Part shown: positions 25,084 through 33,171 of the stretch, piece after piece
Numbering within the stretch: the first letter of the stretch is position 1
Layout of the letters: each line of letters starts with the position of its first letter
Virus record (IMG/VR): IMGVR_UViG_3300037245_002005
Coordinates: 1 to 49,304 of that record
Strand: one strand, 5' to 3'
DNA: 49,304 nucleotides
Source of the DNA: a virus
Translations under genes and position numbers: made by a program
The notes under the pieces: model-generated
Seen by the model: the letters and a program-made list of their open reading frames with translations, nothing else
Database searches by the model: none
What the model was told of the DNA's origin: nothing

Positions 25084-25092
25084 GAAACAAAT

Positions 25093-25440
25093 ATGAAAAA
25101 AGTATTAATTGGAATAGGAATTTTTACGGCATTAATAATAATTATTGATGTTGGTTTATTGGTCGCAGGATGGCCAACAATTTCAAAAACTATTTTAACT
25201 TATACATTTGATAAAAACTGGCAGATATTTCCATTTTTTATTGGTGTTTTGGTTGGGCATTTCTTTTTGCCGATTAAGAAAAGTGTGTTTAAAATGTGGT
25301 TTGGGATTATTTGTTTAGTTGTTTGCTATGTTATTTTACAGTTAATTAGTAGTTGTGTTATATTTATTTTACCAATAATAACTGTCATTATTGGTACTGG
25401 TTTAAGTGTTTTGTTTTGGGCGCAGGTCAAGAAAAAGTAA
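25093..25440 (+). CDS. Small membrane protein
   Basis: 115 aa with about four hydrophobic segments (residues 5-27, 43-62, 67-88, 90-108) and a Lys-rich C-terminus. It is the last plus-strand gene of the left arm. Its stop directly abuts the stop of the convergent lipoprotein gene, with no spacer or terminator. It could be a second holin or a superinfection-exclusion protein. Neither is supported by a motif. Confidence 0.5.
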   Translation: MKKVLIGIGIFTALIIIIDVGLLVAGWPTISKTILTYTFDKNWQIFPFFIGVLVGHFFLPIKKSVFKMWFGIICLVVCYVILQLISSCVIFILPIITVIIGTGLSVLFWAQVKKK

Positions 25441-25800
25441 CTATTTCGCTATGCCCTGAACAGAAATAATAACACTTCCGTTTGTTGGCTTTACTCTATC
25501 TGCTTCAATGCCATTATAATATAAAGTTAGTGTCAAATTACTATAATTAGATAAATCTGGCGATGATAATGCGCAATAATTAGATGTCCCAATAGGCTGA
25601 ATAAAACTTTTTGTATAATATAAAACACCTATAAATTCTATATTATACAAAGATTTTCCGTAAACACAATAAAGGTTTTCAATATCATCGCAACCTTCAA
25701 TTTGATACATAACTAAAACAGTATCTATTGGTTCACTTACACCACTACAACCAATCACTCCAACAAACACCAATAACATAATTAATATTAATTTTTTCAT
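25441..25800 (-). CDS. Lipoprotein
   Basis: 119 aa. The signal peptide MKKLILIMLLVFVGVIG is followed by Cys18 and Ser, a lipobox with outer-membrane-type +2 residue. The mature part is about 100 residues with a few more Cys and beta-like segments. It is the last gene of the minus-strand middle operon. Phage lipoproteins often block receptors against superinfection or serve as outer spanins. Here neither is demonstrated, and it lies far from the lysis genes. Confidence 0.65.
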   Translation of the reverse strand: MKKLILIMLLVFVGVIGCSGVSEPIDTVLVMYQIEGCDDIENLYCVYGKSLYNIEFIGVLYYTKSFIQPIGTSNYCALSSPDLSNYSNLTLTLYYNGIEADRVKPTNGSVIISVQGIAK

Positions 25801-25818
25801 AATTTTCTCCTTTTATTT

Positions 25819-26805
25819 TTATAAAACTTCATCCAAACCTTTATCTTTTTCTTTCTCTTTTTCAACAACAACTTCTTCTTCTATTTTTTCAACATCAATT
25901 AAATCTTTACCGGACGTTGCAAAAGAATCTGCACTTATGTCCATTGATTTGCTTTTGTTATCAGACTTTTTGTCTTCAAAATAAAATTCATCTTCAACAT
26001 CACTAGGTTCATCATTGTCACCAAGAACACCAGTTTTTTCAGCTAGTAATTCGATCTTGTTCATGTCTATGCCGTTTTTTAATCTATATTCAATAAGCTG
26101 CTTGACTTCATTTTGTAATGCTTTTCGATCACCCTTAAAGGCAACATTTAGAACATCAATTTCACCATGTTCTTCAGTAGGCATTTTTATTATTTGTAAT
26201 TTTAGTGGTATTCCTGCAAGCTTGCCACCTGTTTGACTGGCAATAACACTTAAAGAGCTTAAAATGTTTCTGATAGAATTCCATGATGTTGTTCTGATCT
26301 TATGTACACCGCCAATATAACCACTATCAGGAAGTATCATAGATAAAATCCCATTTGGTTTACACTGTTTATTCACTAAAAATAGGCAACCATCTTCAGC
26401 ACATTTTACTTCTTTTGGTTCTCGAAGGTCATAACCTTTTTTGTCTTTTTTAAATCCGCCTTTGCCATCTGGTATCTTTTGTTGCTGAATTGCTGTTTCA
26501 CCATCACCACGGCAAATACATTTTCTACCTGCATAGAGAGCTAATGAATTTAAAAAGTCTTTTTCTATTGAATCATAGCAGAGAATCATATCGATCTCTC
26601 TACAATTTTTGCCTATTTTCCCCATGATAACTTCATCAGTAATAAAATTATCTGATTTATCTTTTGTTAATTTCGTTGCAACAAAATGATCTAATTTTTG
26701 CGGAAGCCTGTATTCCTTGCCCTGTTTGGAAAGTCTCTTTTGTCCTTTGCATCCAATTTTTAGTTTACCTATTTCCGCAAGTCTTGGTAATAGTGATTTA
26801 ATCAT
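25819..26805 (-). CDS. phiC31 gp3-like (RDF-like) conserved phage protein
   Basis: 328 aa. The start KSLLPRLAEIGKLKIGCKG and then YRLPQKLDHF match a widespread phage family related to phiC31 gp3 (recombination directionality factor-like). It has a Cys-containing middle (RKCICRGDGE, later KCAEDGCLF) that may bind metal, and an acidic C-terminus of about 60 residues (EEVVVEKEKEKDKG). In phages without an integrase these proteins sit with recombination genes, and the role is unclear. Here it lies downstream of YqaJ and P-loop genes and overlaps the latter. Confidence 0.6.
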   Translation of the reverse strand: MIKSLLPRLAEIGKLKIGCKGQKRLSKQGKEYRLPQKLDHFVATKLTKDKSDNFITDEVIMGKIGKNCREIDMILCYDSIEKDFLNSLALYAGRKCICRGDGETAIQQQKIPDGKGGFKKDKKGYDLREPKEVKCAEDGCLFLVNKQCKPNGILSMILPDSGYIGGVHKIRTTSWNSIRNILSSLSVIASQTGGKLAGIPLKLQIIKMPTEEHGEIDVLNVAFKGDRKALQNEVKQLIEYRLKNGIDMNKIELLAEKTGVLGDNDEPSDVEDEFYFEDKKSDNKSKSMDISADSFATSGKDLIDVEKIEEEVVVEKEKEKDKGLDEVL

Positions 26806-27166
26806 TTTGTTTTCCTTCAGTTTTGCTTGTTTCTATTATATAAAAATCGTATGGATAATTTTTTATTTTCAATATATCTTCTAAATTTAAAAATGGACTA
26901 CATACGACTATTATGTTTGGTGTTTTTATTTCTATTGGTGACTTCATTTGACGCTCTACTTTCATTATATCAGAAAAAATAATAGGAGTTATATCTGATG
27001 GCTCTCTTAAATCTTCGTAGATTATATATTCTGTTGTTTCGTCTATGGGTATAAATCGACTATTGCATTCAGATGGAGGCAGAGATACATATTTTTTATC
27101 ACCTACTATCTGTCTTGATAATCTTGTTTTTCCAGTTCCTTCATCACCAATTATAAATGTTACCAT
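26798..27166 (-). CDS. Small P-loop ATPase-like protein
   Basis: 122 aa. The perfect Walker A GDEGTGKT lies at residues 7-14, a Walker B-like YIIYEDL near residues 48-54, and a sensor-like NIIVVCSPF near 104-112. This is the core of a viral AAA/SF3-type ATPase without its accessory domains. It may act with the replication or recombination proteins around it. It overlaps its downstream neighbour by 8 bases. Confidence 0.65.
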   Translation of the reverse strand: MVTFIIGDEGTGKTRLSRQIVGDKKYVSLPPSECNSRFIPIDETTEYIIYEDLREPSDITPIIFSDIMKVERQMKSPIEIKTPNIIVVCSPFLNLEDILKIKNYPYDFYIIETSKTEGKQND

Positions 27167-27167
27167 G

Positions 27168-27530
27168 TTAGTTTCCTATGTCAAATATTCTTTGAAATAA
27201 ATTTCTGCCATCTAAATTTATACGTTCTTTTTTCAATTTTTCATTTTCGCTAATTATATCTTTAATCATTTTTTCGTTATCGGCTTTGTAGTTGTTGACT
27301 AGTTTGTTGAAATGGTCGTTAATTCCTTCTATACCTTTATCGTTTTTATGATATACGAATTCTAAACTTGGTTCAAAAAAATTCATAAAAGGGCTGTGAT
27401 AGAGCACATCTTTTTTGTATTCCCCAACAACAATACTTAGCTTATTGTCTTTTAGAATTTCGTCAAGTTCATTTTTTACAGTTAGTAGTGTTTTATATTC
27501 CTTCAGTTCTATTGTAACCATTGCTTCCAT
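27168..27530 (-). CDS. Hypothetical coiled-coil protein
   Basis: 120 aa, acidic and basic alternating, with a C-terminal coiled-coil half (YKADNEKMIKDIISENEKLK). The start ATG 27530 follows GGGGAAAATT. It lies between YqaJ exonuclease and the P-loop gene, so a recombination accessory role is possible but unsupported. Confidence 0.45.
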   Translation of the reverse strand: MEAMVTIELKEYKTLLTVKNELDEILKDNKLSIVVGEYKKDVLYHSPFMNFFEPSLEFVYHKNDKGIEGINDHFNKLVNNYKADNEKMIKDIISENEKLKKERINLDGRNLFQRIFDIGN

Positions 27531-27540
27531 AATTTTCCCC

Positions 27541-28545
27541 TTAAAAAGTTAATCTTGTTTTTTCTGTGATATTTATCATATCATTTTTTAACAAATATTT
27601 GTATATTCGTTTGTGCTCTTTTTTGATGGTAGATAATTTTAAAACTTTTTCTTCATCCCAGCAAGTTATTTTTGCAATCTGTTCACCATCTGCTGTTTGA
27701 ATCAAATTGTTTTGAGTCATTGAAGCCATAACAGAATTTTTAATTTTATCCTTTTCTGTTTCTAGTTGCTTTATTCTTTGTTTCACATATGCAAATCTAT
27801 CTTTCATCATTATTGTTTCCATTTCAAGTTCTTCAGGAAGAATGATTGATTTAAAATTTCTGTTTGGAAACATTTTTTTCCAATCTTTCCGGCTTTCTGG
27901 CATCGGTGGTTCTTTTCGTTTTACCAATCCCCAAAAATCAGCACAAATTTTTTCAATTTTTGGATAGAATTTTTTATTAGCTTTTACAGGAAAATAGAAA
28001 TTTTCAGCACCTTGATAATTAGCACAAACAATTGTTTCATTTAACCCTGTGCACATCATTTGATATTGAACTTGAAGATAGACTTTAAATGGCAAACCTT
28101 GTTCTGTTAAGTCCTTAAAATCCCATTCACCTTTGTATTTTACAAATTTTCCTTCGACATTTATATTTTTTTTACCATCAAAATAAATCATATCAGGATG
28201 TGCGAACATGTAATCATTGTGTTGGAAGCGTGTGAAAAGTTTGCTGTTTGCAGTTGTTACTGTGCTTTGATTTAAATGAGTTTCAAATATTTTATCAGCA
28301 TCTTTTTCATTTACACTTTTTAAAAATCGCCAAAGTGTAACCGGTTCTTGCTCATTTCCAGCAGTAAACAATTTTTGTAGTTCGTCTGAAATTTCTTGTT
28401 TTTCTTGTTCTGTTTTAATCGCCCATAAATCACGGGGTGTCATAAAATTACTTTCAAGGCATAGTATAGCAAAATCAGATGCACCTATTCCATTATTGCG
28501 GTCTTCTTGGAAGGTGTCGTGATTTATGTGTGTGTATTTATTCAT
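27541..28545 (-). CDS. YqaJ-type phage recombination exonuclease
   Basis: 334 aa nuclease of the lambda exonuclease/YqaJ family, expected to resect double-stranded DNA for single-strand annealing. Visible motifs are GIGASDFA (about residues 20-27), FTAGNEQEPVTLW (61-73), FAHPDMIYFDGKKNINVEGKF (the D...E-x-K catalytic core, about 113-133), and YLQVQYQMMCTG (156-167). A C-terminal helical extension follows. With SSB and the RDF-like protein it makes a recombination set, though no classical Beta/RecT annealing protein is seen. Confidence 0.85.
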   Translation of the reverse strand: MNKYTHINHDTFQEDRNNGIGASDFAILCLESNFMTPRDLWAIKTEQEKQEISDELQKLFTAGNEQEPVTLWRFLKSVNEKDADKIFETHLNQSTVTTANSKLFTRFQHNDYMFAHPDMIYFDGKKNINVEGKFVKYKGEWDFKDLTEQGLPFKVYLQVQYQMMCTGLNETIVCANYQGAENFYFPVKANKKFYPKIEKICADFWGLVKRKEPPMPESRKDWKKMFPNRNFKSIILPEELEMETIMMKDRFAYVKQRIKQLETEKDKIKNSVMASMTQNNLIQTADGEQIAKITCWDEEKVLKLSTIKKEHKRIYKYLLKNDMINITEKTRLTF

Positions 28546-28760
28546 TTAACAGCCTTTGATTTTCCTTGTCCTGTTTTAAAATCTTCAAAAAATATTCCAT
28601 TTGAAAATTTGAAAAAGTCACGTGCTCTTTTCATTATTAATTTTTGAAAAGCCTTTAAGTCAGGTCTCACGTCTTCGCAAATGATTCTTTTCGATGGTGG
28701 TGCAGGTGGTGCAGGTGGCTTTGAATTTTCCGGTGGTGGTGGATTACTTTCTTTTTTCAT
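28542..28760 (-). CDS. Small Pro-rich hypothetical protein
   Basis: 72 aa. Residues 6-23 are a Pro-rich tract (NPPPPENSKPPAPPAPP), followed by a short helical region with basic residues. It is coupled to both neighbours (ATGA overlap with YqaJ; shared base with the gene before). Function not recognised. Confidence 0.45.
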   Translation of the reverse strand: MKKESNPPPPENSKPPAPPAPPSKRIICEDVRPDLKAFQKLIMKRARDFFKFSNGIFFEDFKTGQGKSKAVK

Positions 28761-28945
28761 TATAAATTCTCCGATAATTCACTACTTTTCTTTACTTCCT
28801 TCAACTGCCTGACTACATCCTGTGATGCTTTTTCATACCAATTAACAACGAAAAAAAGAAACTCCTGTTTCACACTGCCATCTTCATTGAATGGATTCTT
28901 ACCATATTTTTTTTGTAAGGTGATTAAAATATCTTTTGTTTCCAT
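28760..28945 (-). CDS. Small hypothetical protein
   Basis: 61 aa, soluble, mostly helical (LITLQKKYGKNPF, then ASQDVVRQLKEVKKS). It abuts the deformylase stop and shares a base with the next gene. No family recognised. Confidence 0.45.
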   Translation of the reverse strand: METKDILITLQKKYGKNPFNEDGSVKQEFLFFVVNWYEKASQDVVRQLKEVKKSSELSENL

Positions 28946-29407
28946 TTAATTTAATTCCTCAATTCTATCATCAGGCGTTCCATTAAGATGTGAAATTTCA
29001 TGTTGACAAATAATTGCAGACATTCCATGCAGCTTAATAGTTGTTATCTCTTTTTTAGATAAACTGTAGTAAGTCATTTTTATCATTTTGTGGCGTTTGA
29101 TTACAAACTTTCTACCTGGAAAACTAACACACCATTCTATACTTGAAACAATTTTTGAATTTTTGCAAGGCTCAAAAGTTGGGTTGATTATTATTGAATC
29201 AGATAATCCAAATCTAGATGCATTGATCACAAAACAACGTTGTTCAAATCCTAGTTGATTAAATGCAACTGCAAATACTTTTTTATATTTAAACCATTTT
29301 TTAATTCTTTCAGCTATTTCAACAACTTCTTCAATTGAATCAGGAATAACAATAGTAGTTCTTTTGTATAAAGTTTTTTCTGTTATCGCTATTTTATCAT
29401 TTTTCAT
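28946..29407 (-). CDS. Phage peptide deformylase
   Basis: Removes the N-formyl group from new proteins; a metalloenzyme. All three family motifs are present in 153 aa. The loop AFNQLG (48-53) with Gln51 corresponds to GLAAPQ. EWCVS (91-95) has metal ligand Cys93. QHEISH (135-140) has His136 and His140 as ligands and catalytic Glu137. Odd points are W in place of G in motif 2 (EGCLS) and the missing C-terminal helix, both of which fit short phage deformylases. It lies directly behind a zinc-ribbon gene. Confidence 0.85.
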   Translation of the reverse strand: MKNDKIAITEKTLYKRTTIVIPDSIEEVVEIAERIKKWFKYKKVFAVAFNQLGFEQRCFVINASRFGLSDSIIINPTFEPCKNSKIVSSIEWCVSFPGRKFVIKRHKMIKMTYYSLSKKEITTIKLHGMSAIICQHEISHLNGTPDDRIEELN

Positions 29408-29411
29408 AGTA

Positions 29412-29561
29412 TCATTTTACCTTGTTTACTGGACACTTTTTGTCCATAAATTTTTGAAATTCTTTTTTGCTGCATTCACCACAAATTCCATGACTTATTT
29501 CTTTTGAGTTATCAGGATTACTAATAACTTTTTTACACCATGCACAGATAACTTTCAACAT
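29412..29561 (-). CDS. 49-aa zinc-ribbon protein
   Basis: Starts at ATG 29561 after a strong ribosome site (AAGGAGTGA). The product MLKVICAWCKKVI onward has two Cys pairs (CAWC at 6-9 and CGEC at 27-30), a typical small zinc ribbon. It is the first gene after a consensus promoter and precedes deformylase by 4 bases. Such proteins often bind nucleic acid or a protein partner; the partner is unknown. Confidence 0.75.
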   Translation of the reverse strand: MLKVICAWCKKVISNPDNSKEISHGICGECSKKEFQKFMDKKCPVNKVK

Positions 29562-29583
29562 TCACTCCTTAATTGATAAATCA

Positions 29584-29612
29584 ATTTTAGCTTGTTATAA
29601 TTATTTTGTCAA
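29584..29612 (-). promoter_or_regulatory. Minus-strand promoter for zinc ribbon/deformylase operon
   Basis: Reading leftward, TTGACA (29612-29607) and TAAAAT (29589-29584) are 17 bases apart. The -35 region is nearly identical to those at 38047 and 47268 (TTGACAAAATAAT). Confidence 0.75.
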
Positions 29613-29642
29613 GTTTTTTGATAAAATAATTTATATTTTTTT

Positions 29643-31211
29643 TTATGCCAAATCATCCAATTTTGCACCATATTTTCCACGTAGAAATTTCCATACAGAA
29701 TATTTGTATTCAGATTTATATCCTAATCCATCAGTCATTGCAGCAATTTTATTTTTTAGATTTATTTCACCATCACGAATAGAGTTATGTAAAATTTTAA
29801 ACATTGCATTACGTTTGTTATCATATGTTTTTATACGTAAAATTACTTTGCTCAATGACTCAGCTTGCATTTTTTCAATATCATTTACATTTATTAGTTT
29901 TTCTTTTAGTTCGTGCATTTCAAATTCTTTTTTTTGTCTTGCTGCAACGTCAAAAGAGTGACCGCAATGAGGGCAAATTTTAGTATCTACTTCCCAACTA
30001 AAAGCGCAAACAGGGCAGGTTATTTTTTTGATAGTTTGTTTTTCTCTGTTATTGCGTTTTTTATGGTCTATGCTCCATTCTCGTTCTTTTAAAATAGATC
30101 CGTGATTCCAGAAATTACCAGCGTGATCAAGTATTATTGATTCTGGTTTTCCCTCCTGCAATGCCTTTTTTCTTTGGTGGTCATCTTCTAAATTATAGCC
30201 ATCTGCATAAACAGGTGTCATTCCACGTGCAGACATTTGAAGATACAACGATAATGATTTTGTTTTTCGTAATAATTGCACACCAGCAGCTGCGGGTACA
30301 TCGACTCCTTCGCCAATTAAATCCACACTTATCAATAATTGGTATTTACCAGATCTGAAGCCATCCATAGAATCATTTCTTTGTTTCTTGGTCATTTTAC
30401 CGTGTATTATGGCTGGCTTCCATCCATCACGTTCATATGCTTCAGTCATTGTTATGGCGTGTTCTATAGTGCAGCAGAAGACAATTACAGGTGCACCATT
30501 AAAAAATTCGCGATATGATTTAACAACATCAGCACAGACAACATGTTTTTTCATTATGTCAGTTTGGCTTTGTTTATCGTAGTCACCCATCCGAAGTTTT
30601 AAATTTGCTTTATCTAGTGGTGAGGGTGGGCACAGGTGAACGGGGCGTGATAGCCAATGGTTATCAACCATCCATTGTGTTGATCTCCCGATTACCATAG
30701 TATCAAAAACTTCTATTAATCCAGTGCCGTCCAACCTTTCAGGCGTTGCAGTAAATCCAATACGTGGAACATCATCAAAATAATCCAATACTTCTTTCCA
30801 TGTTTTACTTACGGTATGATGACATTCATCTATAATGATTAAGTCAGGTTTTTTAATTATTGTAAAGTTTTTAAATCTTTTTTTCATCTTCTCCTGTTTT
30901 TGTAATCGCTTATGAACGGTTTGAATCATTCCTAACTGGATTAAGTTTCTAGTTATTAATTTATCAGATTTAATTTGCCCAGCAGATATTCCGAATTCAG
31001 AAAATTTTAAAAATGTTTGGTCAAATATTTCTTGGCGGTGTGTTAATACTAAAACATATTTTCCTGCATCCTCCATACGTCTGGACATATCAGCAAACAT
31101 AATTGTTTTACCTGATCTAGTCGGTGCAACAGAGCATATTTTTTTTGATGTCAGGATTGCTTTTTTATTCAGCATCCTTTGTTCTTGTTGGTATGTCCTA
31201 AGTTTATACAT
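29643..31211 (-). CDS. SF2 DNA helicase (DEAD/DEAH, DECH type)
   Basis: 522 aa ATP-dependent helicase or translocase. Walker A APTRSGKT lies at residues 29-36, LTHRQ at 56-60, Walker B DECHH at 128-132 and TATP at 154-157. Domain 2 carries the later SF2 motifs (IIHGKMTKKQRN, VDLIGEGVDVPA, LQMSARGMTP). A zinc-binding segment near the C-terminus has CPVC and CPHC. It resembles phage UvsW/RAD25-like helicases that act in replication fork restart and recombination. It shares a base with the J-domain gene upstream. Confidence 0.88.
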   Translation of the reverse strand: MYKLRTYQQEQRMLNKKAILTSKKICSVAPTRSGKTIMFADMSRRMEDAGKYVLVLTHRQEIFDQTFLKFSEFGISAGQIKSDKLITRNLIQLGMIQTVHKRLQKQEKMKKRFKNFTIIKKPDLIIIDECHHTVSKTWKEVLDYFDDVPRIGFTATPERLDGTGLIEVFDTMVIGRSTQWMVDNHWLSRPVHLCPPSPLDKANLKLRMGDYDKQSQTDIMKKHVVCADVVKSYREFFNGAPVIVFCCTIEHAITMTEAYERDGWKPAIIHGKMTKKQRNDSMDGFRSGKYQLLISVDLIGEGVDVPAAAGVQLLRKTKSLSLYLQMSARGMTPVYADGYNLEDDHQRKKALQEGKPESIILDHAGNFWNHGSILKEREWSIDHKKRNNREKQTIKKITCPVCAFSWEVDTKICPHCGHSFDVAARQKKEFEMHELKEKLINVNDIEKMQAESLSKVILRIKTYDNKRNAMFKILHNSIRDGEINLKNKIAAMTDGLGYKSEYKYSVWKFLRGKYGAKLDDLA

Positions 31212-31837
31212 TACCAGTTGGCATCAAATCCAAAACGAGAACAACCGCCACGCCTGATTTTTCCAAAAGCAATATCAGGAATTTCACCTGTTTCATTAAT
31301 GTATTCAAAATTATCTTTCAAATATTTGAATATTTTTGTTTGCAGCTCTTTTTGGTTTTTAAGTTCAGTTAGTTTCAACTCCATTTGTGCCGTTGTTTGT
31401 TTTAACATAGTTAATACAGTGTTTTCTTTATCTTTATTTTTCAAAACTATTCTATCAATGAACTTTTGTGTTTTTTCAATGTTAGTTTTCACTTCATTTT
31501 CTTGACTTTCTAATTGTTCAAATGCATTTTCTTTCATAAGATTAATGTCGTCATCTATATTATTGCTATCTCGCTGTATTAGAAGAAGGAAAATTTGCAT
31601 AATATTACTGTATAATTTATTCTGTTGATCTTCTTCTGTTGTATCACCAGTTTCATCATATTTTTTTCGTCTAGTTGGACAAAGTAAAACAGCATATTTA
31701 TTTTTTTTATCTCTGAAATCTTCTGTATCGCCACCAACATCAGGATGATTATTTTTGCAGTAGTTACGATATTCTTTTTTGATAGTTTGTTCATCTGCAT
31801 TTTTATCTATATTTAAATCTTTGTATAAATCATTCAT
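31211..31837 (-). CDS. J-domain (DnaJ-like) protein
   Basis: 208 aa. Residues 3-60 form a J-domain: YKDLNIDKNADEQTIKKEYR, then HPD at 31-33 with the GG turn, then a helix with RRKKYDETG. No G/F linker or zinc domain follows. The rest is a long charged helical region that would bind a client. A phage J-protein would recruit host DnaK, perhaps to remodel replication complexes as lambda does through host DnaJ. It directly precedes the helicase. Confidence 0.8.
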   Translation of the reverse strand: MNDLYKDLNIDKNADEQTIKKEYRNYCKNNHPDVGGDTEDFRDKKNKYAVLLCPTRRKKYDETGDTTEEDQQNKLYSNIMQIFLLLIQRDSNNIDDDINLMKENAFEQLESQENEVKTNIEKTQKFIDRIVLKNKDKENTVLTMLKQTTAQMELKLTELKNQKELQTKIFKYLKDNFEYINETGEIPDIAFGKIRRGGCSRFGFDANW

Positions 31838-32063
31838 ATGATTTCCTTTTTAGTATAACACTACCATCAATAGTTTTAATTATTTTTATCTGGCCATCTT
31901 TTATAACTTCTTTGACAATTGTGTCTACTAAATTAGAGAATAAAATTTTTCTAGTTGCTATTGGCGTACCAATTATGGGATAGTCACATATTGGTAAAAT
32001 GCATTCATTTACATTTATTGGGTCGGTTGATTCTGGTAATTCGTCTATTGTTTTTAAACCCAT
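31830..32063 (-). CDS. Small protein resembling fibre adaptor module
   Basis: 77 aa. The sequence KTIDELPESTDPINVNECIL, then PIATRKILFSNLVDTIV, follows the 'I-x-ELP-x-x-x-ITxx-D-x-LPI ... TRK-xx-xxNLV' pattern common at the start of tail-appendage proteins and faintly present in the genes at 22744 and 23473. It is on the opposite strand, far from the tail cluster, and holds only this module plus a short strand pair. Function unknown. Confidence 0.5.
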   Translation of the reverse strand: MGLKTIDELPESTDPINVNECILPICDYPIIGTPIATRKILFSNLVDTIVKEVIKDGQIKIIKTIDGSVILKRKSYE

Positions 32064-32066
32064 AAT

Positions 32067-32231
32067 TTATCCTATTAAATATAATACAGCAAAGGCACCC
32101 AAAAATATTGTTAAAAGTATGTTCATAACTCTTAAAAAGCCAACTTTCTTTTGAAGTAATTCAATTAAAATTTCATTTTCTTCATCACGCTCATTTGCAA
32201 TTTGCAATAATTCTTTGTAATCTATTGACAT
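32067..32231 (-). CDS. 54-aa single-pass membrane protein
   Basis: ATG 32231 with ribosome site GGGGAAAATT. An N-terminal acidic helix (MSIDYKELLQIANERDEENE) is followed by one membrane segment (about residues 33-53, ending FAVLYLIG). It stands between two other small genes of the operon. Function unknown. Confidence 0.6.
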   Translation of the reverse strand: MSIDYKELLQIANERDEENEILIELLQKKVGFLRVMNILLTIFLGAFAVLYLIG

Positions 32232-32240
32232 AATTTTCCC

Positions 32241-33005
32241 CTATTTAAATAAATATATTTGACCGTCTTTTTTTTTCTTCTTAAATTTTAAAACTTTTTT
32301 TGTGCGCTGTCTGAATAGAGCCCCCGTAAATGTAGCCGAACCATAAACCATTAATTCCAATATAACACTAACGAATATTAGAAAGATGAAAGCAATGAAA
32401 CTTTCACTGACATTAAATAATTTTGATAATCCAGATAATGAACTAATTACACCAGACTGACTTTTTAATAGTGTTGCTTTCTTTGATTTTAATTCAAATA
32501 GTCTATTGTAGATATTAGTTTTCGCAACCTGAAATTTATTCTTTTCTTTTATTAATCTAATAACCGCCCATTGATTTAAATTAGTTCCTGTCATTGCTGT
32601 ATTGATTGCGGTATCTGTTTCATCAATATCAACAGTTTCAATATCTGAAATCATTTTATCTAATAATTCTATTTGCGTTGTGTTGTCAATATTGTTTAAT
32701 TTTGTTTTTTCAATATGACTATAACCAGCGCCAAGTGTTCCTGCAATAGACCCAACAGTGCAAATAATATAAAAGGCAAGATGTAAATATCTGATTGATT
32801 TAGTAGTGTTAAAAAATTCTCTTAATTTTGCAGTTTGAAAAAATACTGCAGATACACCAACCAGGCCCCAAATAATTCTAATTCCAATATTTTCACCAAT
32901 AGATGAAAATAGCATTATATTAAAAAATGCAGATGCAAAAACAGAAAACAGGAATACTATTTTTTTGTTGCTGTTTGTGTGTAGTGGTACTGTGTTATTT
33001 TTCAT
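32241..33005 (-). CDS. Membrane protein with four predicted segments
   Basis: 254 aa. Hydrophobic segments lie at about 17-34, 41-57, 74-93 and 205-228. A helical soluble region of about 100 residues (IELLDKMISDIETVDIDETD to LKSKKATLLKSQ) lies between the third and fourth, and the C-terminus is very basic. The shape suggests a host-membrane-associated phage protein. No family recognised. Confidence 0.55.
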   Translation of the reverse strand: MKNNTVPLHTNSNKKIVFLFSVFASAFFNIMLFSSIGENIGIRIIWGLVGVSAVFFQTAKLREFFNTTKSIRYLHLAFYIICTVGSIAGTLGAGYSHIEKTKLNNIDNTTQIELLDKMISDIETVDIDETDTAINTAMTGTNLNQWAVIRLIKEKNKFQVAKTNIYNRLFELKSKKATLLKSQSGVISSLSGLSKLFNVSESFIAFIFLIFVSVILELMVYGSATFTGALFRQRTKKVLKFKKKKKDGQIYLFK

Positions 33006-33171
33006 TTAATTCCTTGAATGCATCGGATGCAGTTAGTTCTTCATTTTTTTTATATTCATCGCATATAGTTACATCAGAATGAAAGAAACAATTATTTTTT
33101 TCGTGGTCAACTATTTCTATGCTGTAACTTATGCACTTATCATTACCACAAAAAGTTGATTCATTGCACAT
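32995..33171 (-). CDS. 58-aa Cys-containing small protein
   Basis: ATG 33171 overlaps the nuclease stop and has AGGA upstream. The stop overlaps the membrane-protein start. It contains Cys2, 8, 13, 28 and 37 (MCNESTFCGNDKC), so metal binding is possible. No family recognised. Confidence 0.55.
   Translation of the reverse strand: MCNESTFCGNDKCISYSIEIVDHEKNNCFFHSDVTICDEYKKNEELTASDAFKELNEK

Noticed and set aside
25819-26805. Temperate lifestyle based on the RDF-like gene
   Set aside because: No integrase, attachment core or repressor found, so the gene alone does not support lysogeny.
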